Positions 53,344 to 62,682 are shown, numbered from the stretch's first letter. The stretch: DNA of 64,000 nucleotides from Bradyrhizobiaceae bacterium PARB1 (GCA_002256345.1 NKIY01000001.1:124001-188000); one strand, 5' to 3'. The notes: generated by a model from the letters alone, not told the origin. Program-made: numbers and translations.

Positions 53344-53654
53344 CCTCTCCGCTGCAACAGAAGATCAAGATCACCGGCCCCTCAGTGGTGACCGCCAACC
53401 GCACCGCGGATGGCATCGTTATCTATCGCGATGCGCGCAAGGGCTGGACGCCTGATCTCGCGCAGGCGGCTATCGTGCGCACCGCCGAAGATGCACGCAC
53501 ACTGCTCGCCGAATCCGCAGCCGACGATCTCGGTGCCATCGGCCCTTATATCGCTCCTGTGATTGTCAAAGACGACGGAGCCGTCGAGCCCGGTAATCTG
53601 CGCGAGCGCATCCGCCGCAAGGGCGTCACCATCGACCTGCCGATCCCGGCCTGA
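53340..53654 (+). CDS. DUF2849 protein of the sulfite reductase operon
   Basis: A 104-residue cytoplasmic protein matching the DUF2849 pattern: VVTANRTADGIVIYRDARKG, WTPDLAQAAIVRTAEDARTL and a C-terminal NLRERIRRKGVTIDLP. It couples by ATGA overlap to cysG and lies 11 bases before cysI. The family is consistently found beside sulfite or nitrite reductase genes in alphaproteobacteria. A role in reductase assembly or electron transfer is inferred only from position. Confidence 0.88.
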   Translation: MTSPLQQKIKITGPSVVTANRTADGIVIYRDARKGWTPDLAQAAIVRTAEDARTLLAESAADDLGAIGPYIAPVIVKDDGAVEPGNLRERIRRKGVTIDLPIPA

Positions 53655-53665
53655 AGGTTTTAGAT

Positions 53666-55321
53666 ATGTATGCTTATGATGAAATCGATCGCACGCTCGT
53701 CAACGAGCGTGTCGCTGAGTTTCGCGATCAGGTGAAACGCCGTCTGTCCGGCGAACTCACTGAAGACGAATTCAAGATGCTGCGGCTGATGAACGGCGTC
53801 TATCTGCAGCTGCACGCCTATATGCTGCGCGTCGCCATTCCCTATGGCACGCTGTCATCGCCGCAGATGCGGAAGCTGGCGCATGTGGCGCGGCGCTATG
53901 ACCGTGGCTATGGCCATTTCACCACGCGGCAGAACATCCAGTTCAACTGGATCAAGCTGTCCGATTTGCCGGACGCGCTGGAGGAGCTGGCCTCGGTCGG
54001 CATCCATGCGATGCAGACCTCCGGCAATTGCGTGCGCAATGTCACCACGGATCAATGGGCGGGTGTGGCGCCGGGCGAGGTCGAGGATCCCCGCATCTGG
54101 GCCGAGATGCTGCGGCAATACTCGACCATGCATCCGGAGTTCACCTATCTGCCGCGCAAGTTCAAGATTGCCATCACCGCATCGGATCACGATCGTGCGG
54201 CGATCAAGGTGCATGATATCGGCCTGCGCATTCTCAAGAATGACGCCGGCGAGACCGGTTTCGAGGTGCTGGTCGGGGGCGGCCTCGGTCGCACGCCCTT
54301 CATCGGCAAGGTGATCAAGGCCTTCGTGGCCGGTCGCGACATCCTCAGCTATGTCGAGGCGATCCTGCGCGTCTATAACCAGTATGGGCGCCGCGACAAC
54401 ATCTACAAGGCACGCATCAAGATCCTCGTTCATGAACTCGGCATCGAGAAATTCGCCGCCGAGGTGGAAGAGGAATGGCAGGCGATGCGCCATAGCGCGC
54501 TGGAGCTCGATGACGAGGTGGTTGCCGATATCCGCGCGCGCTTCAGCTATCCGGATTATCAGAAACTCTCGGACACGCCGGACGCATTGCTGGCGGCCTC
54601 CGCCGATCCGCAGTTCGAACGGTGGCTGAAGAACTCTGTCGCGCCGCATCAGCAGCCCGGCTATGCCATCGTCACGCTGTCGCTGAAGCCCGTGGGCGGA
54701 CCGCCCGGCGATGCCACGGCCGATCAGCTCGACGCCGTCGCCGATCTGGCGGAAAAATATTCATTCGGTGAAATTCGCGTCGGTCATGAGCAGAACCTCG
54801 CGCTACCGAACGTTGCCAGGCGCGATCTGCCGGTACTGTGGCGGCAGCTCGACAAGCTTGGGCTGGCGACGCCCAACGTCAATCTGGTCACCGACATCAT
54901 CGCGTGCCCCGGCCTCGATTATTGCGCGCTGGCCAATACGCGCTCGATTCCGATCGCGCAGGAACTGACACGGCGCTTCGCCAATCATGAACTCGCCGAG
55001 ATGATCGGCCGGCTGCACATCAATATCTCCGGCTGCATCAATGCCTGCGGTCATCATCATGTCGGCCATATCGGGATTCTTGGCGTCGAGAAAAACGGCG
55101 AGGAGTTCTATCAGATCACCATCGGCGGCCGGGCAGACGAAGGCGCGGTGGTCGGCACGCTGATCGGGCCGGCGGTTCCCTATGACGATGTCGCCAATGT
55201 CATCGAGGATATCGTCGAATCCTATCTGGCGCTGCGAGCGCGGCCGGATGAGTTGTTCTACCAGACCGTCGAACGTCTCGGCGTCGAGCCGTTCAAGGAG
55301 CGTGTTTATGCCACTCGTTAA
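53666..55321 (+). CDS. cysI: Sulfite reductase hemoprotein (nitrite/sulfite reductase family)
   Basis: A 551-residue enzyme that reduces sulfite to sulfide with six electrons using siroheme and a [4Fe-4S] cluster. N-terminal GHFTTRQNIQFNWIKLSDLP and QTSGNCVRNVTTDQWAGVAP lie in the first half. The cluster and siroheme Cys ligands are in IIACPGLDYCALANTRSIP and INISGCINACGHHHVGHIGI. It overlaps the DUF934 gene by 14 bases. Nitrite reduction cannot be ruled out from sequence alone, but siroheme synthase, DUF2849, DUF934 and sulfate transport genes around it argue for sulfite. Confidence 0.94.
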   Translation: MYAYDEIDRTLVNERVAEFRDQVKRRLSGELTEDEFKMLRLMNGVYLQLHAYMLRVAIPYGTLSSPQMRKLAHVARRYDRGYGHFTTRQNIQFNWIKLSDLPDALEELASVGIHAMQTSGNCVRNVTTDQWAGVAPGEVEDPRIWAEMLRQYSTMHPEFTYLPRKFKIAITASDHDRAAIKVHDIGLRILKNDAGETGFEVLVGGGLGRTPFIGKVIKAFVAGRDILSYVEAILRVYNQYGRRDNIYKARIKILVHELGIEKFAAEVEEEWQAMRHSALELDDEVVADIRARFSYPDYQKLSDTPDALLAASADPQFERWLKNSVAPHQQPGYAIVTLSLKPVGGPPGDATADQLDAVADLAEKYSFGEIRVGHEQNLALPNVARRDLPVLWRQLDKLGLATPNVNLVTDIIACPGLDYCALANTRSIPIAQELTRRFANHELAEMIGRLHINISGCINACGHHHVGHIGILGVEKNGEEFYQITIGGRADEGAVVGTLIGPAVPYDDVANVIEDIVESYLALRARPDELFYQTVERLGVEPFKERVYATR

Positions 55322-55820
55322 GAAAGGCGCGATCGTTGCCGACAGCTTCACCCACGCGGCCGATGACAGCGCAATCCCGATCGAGGGCGCTGCGCTGATT
55401 CCGGCGGCGCGGTTTCTCGAGGATCCGCAGGCACTGGTGGCACGCAATGCGCCGACCGGCGTGATCTGGCCGAACAATCGCGATCTTGACGAACTCGTGC
55501 CCTATCTCGACAAGCTTGCCGTCGTCGCGCTGGTGTTTCCAACCTTCCGCGATGGCCGCGCCTACAGCCAGGCAAGAATCCTGCGCGAGCGTTACGGCTA
55601 CAAGGGCGAGTTGCGTGCCACCGGCCAGGTGTTGCGCGACCAGTTCGTTTTGATGCTGCGTGCCGGCTTCGATGCCTTCGAAGTGAAGAAGGATGCGGAT
55701 GCCGAGGCCTTCGCGGCAACGGTAAAGCGTTACACGGTGTTCTATCAACCGACCGGGGACGGCCGCGTTACGGCGCTGCACCGGCGCATGCAGGCGCGTC
55801 ATGCCGCGAATGCGGGGTAA
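55308..55820 (+). CDS. DUF934 protein of the sulfite reductase operon
   Basis: A 170-residue protein of family DUF934 (NNRDLDELVPYLDKLAVVAL, FPTFRDGRAYSQARILRERY, GELRATGQVLRDQFVLMLRA). It overlaps the cysI 3' end by 14 bases, which suggests coupling. In related bacteria it sits between cysI and cysH; here no cysH follows. It is probably an accessory factor of sulfite reduction, function not defined. An alternative start is not needed. Confidence 0.9.
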   Translation: MPLVKKGAIVADSFTHAADDSAIPIEGAALIPAARFLEDPQALVARNAPTGVIWPNNRDLDELVPYLDKLAVVALVFPTFRDGRAYSQARILRERYGYKGELRATGQVLRDQFVLMLRAGFDAFEVKKDADAEAFAATVKRYTVFYQPTGDGRVTALHRRMQARHAANAG

Positions 55821-55830
55821 GACGAATCCA

Positions 55831-55916
55831 GCGTCATTGCGAGCAAGTGAAGCAATCCAGTGTTTCTTGATCCAAATAACTGGATTGCTTCGTCGCCCCG
55901 CTCTTCGCAATGACGA
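55831..55916. repeat. Nested inverted-repeat element, type B
   Basis: Outer arms CGTCATTGCG (55832-55841) / CGCAATGACG (55906-55915) and inner arms AAGCAATCCAG (55850-55860) / CTGGATTGCTT (55880-55890). Both pairs are exact. It stands in the gap between DUF934 and the second sulfate-binding protein. The CATTGCGAG...AAGCAATCCAG form is a well-known intergenic palindrome of alphaproteobacterial genomes. No transposase is present, so it would be non-autonomous if mobile. Confidence 0.75.
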
Positions 55917-56099
55917 TCATATTTGGGGCGATCGTGGCTGGCAGATTGCCGCATTCTCATGAATGTCTTGTTCGTGGCAGATTGTCGTCGTCATCCGAAG
56001 ATCATTGAAATCTGCTTTCGTTGACTTAGCGCTTCAATTTTTCGAACCTTGCTGCGTTGCCGGGTGGCGCTGTTGCCGTCCGGTCCATGGAGGTCTCGT

Positions 56100-57089
56100 A
56101 TGATCCGTCGCTTCGCCATCGCCGCTGTGTCGCTGCTATGGGCCGGCTCGGCTTTCGCCGCCGATGTCACGCTGCTCAACGTGTCCTACGATCCGACGCG
56201 CGAACTCTATGTGGAATTCAACAAGGCTTTCGCTGCCGCTTATCAGAAGGAGACCGGAAAGAGCATCGAGATCAAGCAGTCGCATGGCGGCTCTGGCTCG
56301 CAAGCCCGCTCGGTGATCGACGGCCTGCAGGCAGACGTGGTGACGCTGGCGCTCGCCTATGACATCGACGCCATCGCGGCGAGGAAGCTTCTGGCGGAAG
56401 ACTGGCAGAAGAGGCTGCCGCAGAATGCGTCGCCCTATACGTCCACCATCGTGTTTCTCGTCCGCAAGGGTAATCCCAAGGGCATCAAGGACTGGGACGA
56501 TCTTCTGAAGAAGGGAGTCAGCGTGGTGACGCCGAATCCGAAGACATCCGGCGGAGCGCGCTGGAATTATCTCGCAGCCTGGGGTTATGCGCTGAAGAAG
56601 TACGGCTCCGAGGACAAGGCGAAGACATTCGTATCCGATCTTTATCAACAGGTGCCGGTCCTCGACACCGGAGCGCGCGGTTCGACGGTAACCTTCGTCG
56701 AGCGCGGCGTCGGCGATGTGCTTCTCGCCTGGGAGAACGAGGCATTCCTTGCGCAGAAGGAATTTGGTAAGGATAAGTTCGAGATCGTGGCGCCGCCGCA
56801 ATCGATCCTCGCCGAACCGCCGCTCGCGGTGGTCGATACCGTCGTCGATAAGAAAGGCACCCGCGCCGCTGCGGAGGCATATCTGAAATACTGGTACACG
56901 CCGGAAGGGCAGGAGATCGCCGCGCGAAACTCCTACCGGCCGCGCGATCCGGAGATCGCGAAGAAGTATGAGAATGCCTTTGCCAAAGTGGAACTGTTCA
57001 CCATCGATGACGTTTTCGGTGGTTGGACCAAGGCGCAGAAGGTCCACTTCGGCGAAGGTGGCGTGTTCGATCAGATCTACAAGAACTGA
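56100..57089 (+). CDS. Sulfate-binding protein, second copy
   Basis: A 329-residue periplasmic binding protein. GGAGG precedes the ATG at 56100, and the signal peptide is [20 protein letters not shown]. The mature start [40 protein letters not shown] and [20 protein letters not shown] belong to the sulfate-binding family, ending [13 protein letters not shown]. It feeds the complete transporter encoded next. It lies about 280 bases after the sulfite reductase operon on the same strand, so it probably has its own promoter. Confidence 0.95.
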   Translation: MIRRFAIAAVSLLWAGSAFAADVTLLNVSYDPTRELYVEFNKAFAAAYQKETGKSIEIKQSHGGSGSQARSVIDGLQADVVTLALAYDIDAIAARKLLAEDWQKRLPQNASPYTSTIVFLVRKGNPKGIKDWDDLLKKGVSVVTPNPKTSGGARWNYLAAWGYALKKYGSEDKAKTFVSDLYQQVPVLDTGARGSTVTFVERGVGDVLLAWENEAFLAQKEFGKDKFEIVAPPQSILAEPPLAVVDTVVDKKGTRAAAEAYLKYWYTPEGQEIAARNSYRPRDPEIAKKYENAFAKVELFTIDDVFGGWTKAQKVHFGEGGVFDQIYKN

Positions 57090-57128
57090 TCTTTCAGCGC
57101 ATAGGTCAGCGCATAGGCAGGGGGGCGT

Positions 57129-57962
57129 GTGAGCGCAGTTTCTCGACGACGCACGCTGCCGGGGTTCGGGCTCACAATGGGCCTGACGTTGACATGGCTG
57201 TCGATCATTGTGCTGATCCCGCTGGCTGGGCTGGTACTCAAGACCTTTGAGCTGAGCTTCGATCAGTTCTGGATCATCGTTACCAGCCGGCGGACGTTGA
57301 ATGCGCTAAGGACGTCGTTCGGTCTCGCCTTCCTTGCAGCACTCGTCAATCTGATCGCGGGTATGGTGATCGTCTGGGCGCTGGTGCGCTACCGCTTCCC
57401 CGGTCGCCGCATCTTCGACGCCATCGTCGATGTTCCCTTTGCGCTGCCGACAGCTGTCGCCGGCGTTGCGCTGACCTCGCTGTTTGCGCAGAAAGGCTGG
57501 CTGGGTGCACCGCTGGCGGAACTCGGCATCAAGGTGGCGTTCACGCCGCTCGGGATTTTTGTCGCAATGGTGTTTATCGGAATTCCTTTTGTTGTGCGAA
57601 CGGTTCAGCCGGTGCTGCAGGATATCGAAGCGGAGATCGAGGAAGTTGCGGCTTGTCTCGGGGCCAGTCGTTGGCAAACCATCTGGCGGGTGATCCTGCC
57701 AAGCCTTTTGCCGGCCATGCTCACGGGCTTTGCACTCGCTTTCGCCCGTGCCGTCGGTGAATATGGCTCGGTGATCTTCATTGCCGGAAATCTGCCGAAC
57801 ATTTCGGAAATTGCGCCCTTGCTGATCGTGATCCGCCTCTCCGAATTCCGCTATGCCGATGCCACCGCGATTGCGGTCGTCATGCTGCTGACCTCGTTCC
57901 TCGTCATCTTCGCGATCAACCGCATCCAACGCTGGTCGCAGAGCCGCGTGGTGCAATCGTAG
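57129..57962 (+). CDS. cysT: Sulfate ABC transporter permease CysT, second copy
   Basis: A 277-residue permease starting with GTG after a GGGGGG stretch: RRRTLPGFGLTMGLTLTWLS, VDVPFALPTAVAGVALTSLF, the contact loop EEVAACLGASRWQTIWRVIL, and FARAVGEYGSVIFIAGNLP. Six helices are visible. It is 39 bases after the binding-protein stop and 6 bases before cysW. Confidence 0.94.
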   Translation: MSAVSRRRTLPGFGLTMGLTLTWLSIIVLIPLAGLVLKTFELSFDQFWIIVTSRRTLNALRTSFGLAFLAALVNLIAGMVIVWALVRYRFPGRRIFDAIVDVPFALPTAVAGVALTSLFAQKGWLGAPLAELGIKVAFTPLGIFVAMVFIGIPFVVRTVQPVLQDIEAEIEEVAACLGASRWQTIWRVILPSLLPAMLTGFALAFARAVGEYGSVIFIAGNLPNISEIAPLLIVIRLSEFRYADATAIAVVMLLTSFLVIFAINRIQRWSQSRVVQS

Positions 57963-57968
57963 CGCGCC

Positions 57969-58838
57969 ATGTCGATGCCGCCACCATCATTGTCGCTCTC
58001 CGCGCGCCGCCCGACGCTCACCGAGCCACGCTGGATTCGAGTGACCGTTATCGCGCTGGCGATTCTGTTCCTGCTCGTTCTCATCGTGATGCCGCTGGTC
58101 GTTGTGTTCAGCCATGCGCTTTCCCGCGGTGTCGAGGCCTATCTCGGCGCGCTGGTCGATCCCGAGGCGCAGGCCGCGATCCGGCTCACTTTGCTGATCG
58201 CCGGCATCTCGGTCAGCCTCAATCTCGTTTTCGGCCTGATCGCCGCATGGGCCATTGCCAAGTTCGAATTTCCCGGCAAGACGATCCTGATTTCGCTTGT
58301 CGATCTGCCGTTTTCTGTGAGTCCGGTCATTTCCGGTCTCGTCTTCGTGCTGCTGTTCGGCGGCCAGGGCTATTTCGGTCCGTGGCTGCAGAGCCACGGC
58401 ATCCAGATATTGTTCGCTACTCCTGGCATCGTTCTGGCAACCACCTTCGTCACCTTCCCCTTCGTGGTGCGTGCGCTGATCCCCTTGATGCAGGAACAAG
58501 GCACCTCCGAGGAGGAGGCTGCGATTTCGCTCGGGGCTTCGGGTCTTGCGACTTTCTTTCGCGTCACCTTGCCCAACATCAAATGGGGCGTGCTCTACGG
58601 CGTTTTGCTCTGTAACGCACGAGCGATGGGTGAATTCGGCGCGGTGGCGGTAGTGTCTGGCCATATCCGCGGCGAAACCAACACCATGCCGCTGCTGGTG
58701 GAAATCCTTTATAACGAGTATCAATTCATGGCGGCGTTCGCGGTCGCATCGCTGCTTGCCATGCTGGCGCTGATCACGCTGGCTGCGAAGGCGATCCTCG
58801 AACGGCATCTGGATCAAGGACCTCGGCGTGACCATTGA
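57969..58838 (+). CDS. cysW: Sulfate ABC transporter permease CysW, second copy
   Basis: A 289-residue permease with six helices: [40 protein letters not shown], the contact loop [20 protein letters not shown] and [20 protein letters not shown]. It pairs with CysT for sulfate passage. The last codons overlap the cysA GTG start by 11 bases. Equal in length to the first CysW but with different loops and termini. Confidence 0.94.
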   Translation: MSMPPPSLSLSARRPTLTEPRWIRVTVIALAILFLLVLIVMPLVVVFSHALSRGVEAYLGALVDPEAQAAIRLTLLIAGISVSLNLVFGLIAAWAIAKFEFPGKTILISLVDLPFSVSPVISGLVFVLLFGGQGYFGPWLQSHGIQILFATPGIVLATTFVTFPFVVRALIPLMQEQGTSEEEAAISLGASGLATFFRVTLPNIKWGVLYGVLLCNARAMGEFGAVAVVSGHIRGETNTMPLLVEILYNEYQFMAAFAVASLLAMLALITLAAKAILERHLDQGPRRDH

Positions 58839-59865
58839 AGTCAAAAACATTGTCAAGAAATTCGGCAGTTTCGCTGCGCTCGACGGCGTCGATCTGAAAG
58901 TCGCTGACGGCGAATTGCTGGCGCTGCTCGGACCCAGCGGTTCGGGCAAGACGACGCTGTTGCGCATTATCGCCGGCCTTGATTGGCCCGACTCCGGCGA
59001 AGTGAAGTTCGACGGGCAAGACGCGCTCGCCCGCGGCGCCGGCGAGCGCAATGTCGGCTTCGTGTTCCAGCACTATGCGCTGTTCCGCCATATGAGTGTG
59101 TTCGAGAATGTCGCCTTCGGCCTGCGCGTGCAGCCGCGCTCCATCCGCAAGAGCGAGGCGCAGATCCGCGCGCGCGTGAAGGAGTTACTCGATCTCGTGC
59201 AGCTCGACTGGCTGGCCGATCGCTATCCGAGCCAGCTCTCAGGCGGCCAGCGCCAGCGTATCGCGCTCGCCCGCGCGCTCGCGATCGAACCCCGCATATT
59301 GCTGCTGGACGAGCCCTTCGGCGCGCTTGACGCGAAGGTGCGCAAGGAGTTGCGGCAGTGGCTGCGCACGCTGCATGAGGAGATTCACGTCACCTCGATC
59401 TTCGTCACGCATGACCAGGAAGAGGCGCTCGAAGTCGCCAACCGCATTGTGGTGATGGACAAGGGCAAGATCGAGCAGATCGGCACGCCCGGTGATGTCT
59501 ACGACAATCCGGCTTCGGCGTTCGTGCATTCCTTCATCGGCGAGTCCATCGTGTTGCCGGTGGATGTGCAGGGCGGGCAGGTGAAGCTCGGCGCGCGCGC
59601 CCTCAATATCGATGCGGGTAGCGCCACCGGTCCGTCAAAGCTGTTCGTGCGCCGGCATGACATGGCCATCGGCGCGGTGGGCGAGGGCGCCCTCGAGGGC
59701 ACGGTGCGCCGGGTTCGCACGTTCGGTCCGATTCAGCGCGCGGATATCGCGCTGAATGGCGACGATACGCTGGTCGAAATCGATGCACCGCGCGATCGGC
59801 CACTGACCACTGGCGACGCCGTCAGCCTGCAGCCGCGGCGCTACCGGATTTTTGCGGGGCAATGA
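58828..59865 (+). CDS. cysA: Sulfate/thiosulfate ABC transporter ATPase CysA
   Basis: A 345-residue ATPase starting at GTG inside the end of cysW. Walker [22 protein letters not shown]-loop [20 protein letters not shown], signature [19 protein letters not shown] and Walker [21 protein letters not shown] are intact. It ends in a TOBE-type regulatory domain (about residues 245-340: [20 protein letters not shown]). It is the only sulfate ATPase in the window and could energise both permease pairs. Confidence 0.96.
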   Translation: MTIEVKNIVKKFGSFAALDGVDLKVADGELLALLGPSGSGKTTLLRIIAGLDWPDSGEVKFDGQDALARGAGERNVGFVFQHYALFRHMSVFENVAFGLRVQPRSIRKSEAQIRARVKELLDLVQLDWLADRYPSQLSGGQRQRIALARALAIEPRILLLDEPFGALDAKVRKELRQWLRTLHEEIHVTSIFVTHDQEEALEVANRIVVMDKGKIEQIGTPGDVYDNPASAFVHSFIGESIVLPVDVQGGQVKLGARALNIDAGSATGPSKLFVRRHDMAIGAVGEGALEGTVRRVRTFGPIQRADIALNGDDTLVEIDAPRDRPLTTGDAVSLQPRRYRIFAGQ

Positions 59866-59896
59866 GGGGGGCGGGTTCCGTGCCTTGAACTCTGCC

Positions 59897-59999
59897 TGTC
59901 ATCCTCCGCGAAAGCGGAGAATCCATTAGGCACCGGCCTCCGGGAGGCACGCTGGCTTTGCAGTCTGCCGGGTCACCCGGTCGAGCGCGGGTGACGACA
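59897..59999. repeat. Dispersed palindromic element, type A, copy 3
   Basis: Begins TGTCATCCTCCGCGAAAGCGGAG (hairpin CTCCGC-GAAA-GCGGAG), contains a CCGGCCTCCGGGAGG stretch, and ends CCGGGTCACCCGGTCGAGC then GGGTGACGACA. It shares its ends and the GGGTCACCC core with copies at 29844 and 50476. It lies between cysA and the CAP-domain gene. Confidence 0.65.
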
Positions 60000-60093
60000 T
60001 TCAGAAGAATCGCCTCACTGGCATTTCCTCTCCGTTCACCATTCAGCCACGGTTGATGTGCAACAACGGCCCCTCGATTTTGGGGGATTGCCG

Positions 60094-60606
60094 ATGAAGC
60101 GGGTGGCTCTGGCCAGTCTGGGAATGTTGTTGCTGGCGGGCTGCGGAACCACCGTGGACCAGGTGCCCGACCAACCCACCATGTATCTCAGCATGGCCAA
60201 TGGCGGCGCCAAGCTCGATCCGCAGGCGGCCGCGCAGATGATCTCGCTCTATCGACAGAACAACGGCCTGGGGCCTGTGCAGGTCGATCCAGGCCTGATG
60301 GCGCTGGCGGAGGATCAGTCCACCGCCATGGCCAAGAAGAATAAGCTCGATCATGATGTGAAGGCGCCGCTCGCGAAGCGCCTGAATTCTGGCGGCTACC
60401 CGGCCACGATTGCCGTCGAGAATGTCTCCGCCGGTTATCACACCCTTGCCGAAGCGTTTTCAGGCTGGCGTGATTCGCCGCCGCACCGCGCCAATATGCT
60501 GAAATCCGGCGTCTCCAAGCTCGGGATCGCCGCAATCTATGCGCCGAACACCAAATACAAGGTGTTCTGGACCATGATCCTGGCCGAAACCGAAAAACCG
60601 CGCTGA
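60094..60606 (+). CDS. CAP-domain (SCP/PR1-like) lipoprotein
   Basis: A 170-residue protein. The ATG at 60094 opens a lipoprotein signal (KRVALASLGMLLLAGCGTT), followed by a CAP domain with LDPQAAAQMISLYRQNNGLG, LMALAEDQSTAMAKKNKLDH, AVENVSAGYHTLAEAFSGWR and SPPHRANMLKSGVSKLGIA. The His and Glu typical of CAP cavities are visible (KLDHD, VENV, PPHR). Bacterial CAP proteins are exported and may bind lipids or cleave, with unclear tasks. A longer frame from 60058 is less likely. No operon partner in the immediate upstream region. Confidence 0.9.
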   Translation: MKRVALASLGMLLLAGCGTTVDQVPDQPTMYLSMANGGAKLDPQAAAQMISLYRQNNGLGPVQVDPGLMALAEDQSTAMAKKNKLDHDVKAPLAKRLNSGGYPATIAVENVSAGYHTLAEAFSGWRDSPPHRANMLKSGVSKLGIAAIYAPNTKYKVFWTMILAETEKPR

Positions 60607-60705
60607 GCTGAAGGCTTTGTGATGCTGCCCCGCAGCATCGGCAATTGACGCGGCAAGATCGTGGGGCCACGGTGCGGTTCCTCGAAGCGACCGCTGGTTC
60701 CACCC

Positions 60706-61866
60706 ATGGACATGTCCGCTCCCCTGCCAGATCTGGCTACTTCCAAACCGTCACAGGCCAAGCGCGTGCTGGTGCTGCAGGGGGGCGGTGCGCTCGGCTC
60801 GTATCAGGCCGGTGCCTATGAGACACTCTGCCACCACGATTTCGAGCCGGCCTGGGTCGCCGGCATTTCCATCGGCGCCATCAACGCCGCGATTATCGCG
60901 GGCAATGAGCGCGACAAGCGGATCGGCAAGCTGCGCGAGTTTTGGGAGATGGCGTCGTCACCGGTACCGTGGAGTCCGGTCATCTCGGATGAGAATGCGC
61001 GTTCGGTCTTCAACGAAAGCAGCGCGGCGATGATCGCGGCTTTTGGTGTGCCCGGCTTTTTCGCACCCCGAATTCCGCCGGCGCCGTTCTGGCCGCCGGG
61101 CAGCCCGCAATCCCAAAGCTTTTACGACACCACGCCGCTCAAGGCGACGCTCGAGCGGCTGGTCGATTTCGATCGCATCAATGACTGCAAGACGCGTCTC
61201 AGCGTCGGCGCGGTCAGCGTCACCACCGGCAACTTCACTTACTTCGACAACGAAATCTTCCGTAAGCTTGGCAAAAAGATCGGCCCCGAACACATCATGG
61301 CCTCCGGCGCGCTTCCGCCGGGATTTCCCTCCATCGAGATCGAGGGCGAGCATTTCTGGGATGGCGGCATCGCGTCCAATACCCCGCTCGATTTCGTGCT
61401 CGACGATGTTTCCAGCGATCTCCTGATCTTCCAGGTCGATCTGTTCAGCGCGCGCGGGCCGCTGCCGCAATCCATGTTTGAGGCGCAGGAGCGGGAGAAG
61501 GACATCCGCTATTCCAGCCGCACGCGCATGACCACCGACAAGAACAAGCGCATTCACAATATCCGGAAGGCGCTCCGCGATCTCATTGGCAAGCTGCCCG
61601 AAGACCTCAAACAGGATCCCAATGTTGCGCTGCTGTCGGAAGCGGCCAAGGAAAACACCGTCACGGTGGTGCATCTGATCTATCGCAGCAAGACGCACGA
61701 ATCCTCCTCCAAGGACTACAATTTTTCGCGGCTCGGCATGCTCGAGCACTGGAGTGCCGGCAGCCGCGATGTGGAGCGGTCGATGCGCCACAAGGAATGG
61801 TTCGAGCGCCCGCAGGCCGATCAGTCGATGGTCACCTATGACCTTTGCGCCGACGACAAACCATAG
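60706..61866 (+). CDS. Patatin-like phospholipase family protein (DUF3734 C-terminus)
   Basis: A 386-residue protein. The patatin domain has the oxyanion loop VLVLQGGGALGSYQAGAYET, the nucleophile Ser in VAGISIGAINAAIIAGN (GxSxG as GISIG), and the catalytic Asp in FWDGGIASNTPLDFVL (DGG). A DUF3734-type C-terminal region follows (about residues 270-380). It should be a Ser-Asp dyad acyl hydrolase in the cytoplasm or at the membrane. It is followed after 27 bases by 3-hydroxybutyrate dehydrogenase, a common pairing in alphaproteobacteria that suggests a link to polyhydroxybutyrate or lipid turnover. Start codons at 60706 and 60712 are both possible. Confidence 0.92.
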   Translation: MDMSAPLPDLATSKPSQAKRVLVLQGGGALGSYQAGAYETLCHHDFEPAWVAGISIGAINAAIIAGNERDKRIGKLREFWEMASSPVPWSPVISDENARSVFNESSAAMIAAFGVPGFFAPRIPPAPFWPPGSPQSQSFYDTTPLKATLERLVDFDRINDCKTRLSVGAVSVTTGNFTYFDNEIFRKLGKKIGPEHIMASGALPPGFPSIEIEGEHFWDGGIASNTPLDFVLDDVSSDLLIFQVDLFSARGPLPQSMFEAQEREKDIRYSSRTRMTTDKNKRIHNIRKALRDLIGKLPEDLKQDPNVALLSEAAKENTVTVVHLIYRSKTHESSSKDYNFSRLGMLEHWSAGSRDVERSMRHKEWFERPQADQSMVTYDLCADDKP

Positions 61867-61893
61867 TCGATTTCACCCAGCAGGAGACTTTGC

Positions 61894-62682
61894 ATGACCA
61901 ATCTCACGGGCAAGACTGCCGTCGTCACCGGCTCGACCAGCGGCATCGGCCTCGCTTATGCGCGTGCCTTCGCCAGCGCCGGCGCCAATATTGTGCTCAA
62001 CGGCATGGGCGCGCCAGCCGATATCGAGAAGGAACGCGCGGCGATCGAGAGCGACTACAAGGTCAAGGCAATCCACTCCCCCGCCGACATGACCAAGCCT
62101 GCTGAAATCGCCGACATGATCGCACTCGGCGAGAAGACCTATGGTTCGGTGGACATCCTGGTCAACAATGCCGGCATCCAGTTCGTCTCACCCATTGAGG
62201 AGTTTCCGATCGAGAAATGGGACGCGATCATCGCGATCAATCTCTCCTCCGCTTTCCATGGCATCCGCGCCGTGGTGCCGGGTATGAAGAAGCGCGGCTG
62301 GGGTCGCATCATCAACACCGCCTCGGCCCATTCGCTGGTCGCTTCACCGTTCAAGTCGGCCTATGTCTCGGCCAAGCATGGTATCGCCGGCCTGACCAAA
62401 ACCGTGGCGCTGGAAGTTGCGACCCACAAGATTACCTGCAACTGCATCTCGCCCGGCTATGTCTGGACACCGCTGGTAGAGAAGCAGATTCCCGACACGA
62501 TGAAGGCGCGTGGGCTGACCAAGGAGCAGGTCATCAACGACGTGCTGTTGCAGGCACAGCCGACAAAGGAGTTCGTGACCTCGGAGCAGGTTGCCGCGTT
62601 GGCGCTGTTTCTATGTGGCGACGAGGCGGCGCAGATCACGGGCACGAACCTGTCGATCGACGGCGGCTGGACGGCGGCGTAA
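61894..62682 (+). CDS. D-3-hydroxybutyrate dehydrogenase (SDR family)
   Basis: A 262-residue short-chain dehydrogenase. Cofactor motif TGSTSGIGLAYARAFASAGA, NNAG in VDILVNNAGIQFV, catalytic Ser in NTASAHSLVASP and YxxxK in SAYVSAKHGIAGLTKTVALE, with CISPGYVWTPLVEKQIPD, are typical of bacterial 3-hydroxybutyrate dehydrogenases, which oxidise 3-hydroxybutyrate to acetoacetate with NAD in polyhydroxybutyrate breakdown. AGGAG precedes the ATG. Cotranscription with the patatin gene is likely. Confidence 0.93.
   Translation: MTNLTGKTAVVTGSTSGIGLAYARAFASAGANIVLNGMGAPADIEKERAAIESDYKVKAIHSPADMTKPAEIADMIALGEKTYGSVDILVNNAGIQFVSPIEEFPIEKWDAIIAINLSSAFHGIRAVVPGMKKRGWGRIINTASAHSLVASPFKSAYVSAKHGIAGLTKTVALEVATHKITCNCISPGYVWTPLVEKQIPDTMKARGLTKEQVINDVLLQAQPTKEFVTSEQVAALALFLCGDEAAQITGTNLSIDGGWTAA

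Noticed and set aside
55831-55916. Possible tRNA or small RNA from nested palindromes
   Set aside because: The arms do not fold into a cloverleaf and lack T-loop and D-loop sequences. The sequence fits a dispersed intergenic repeat.
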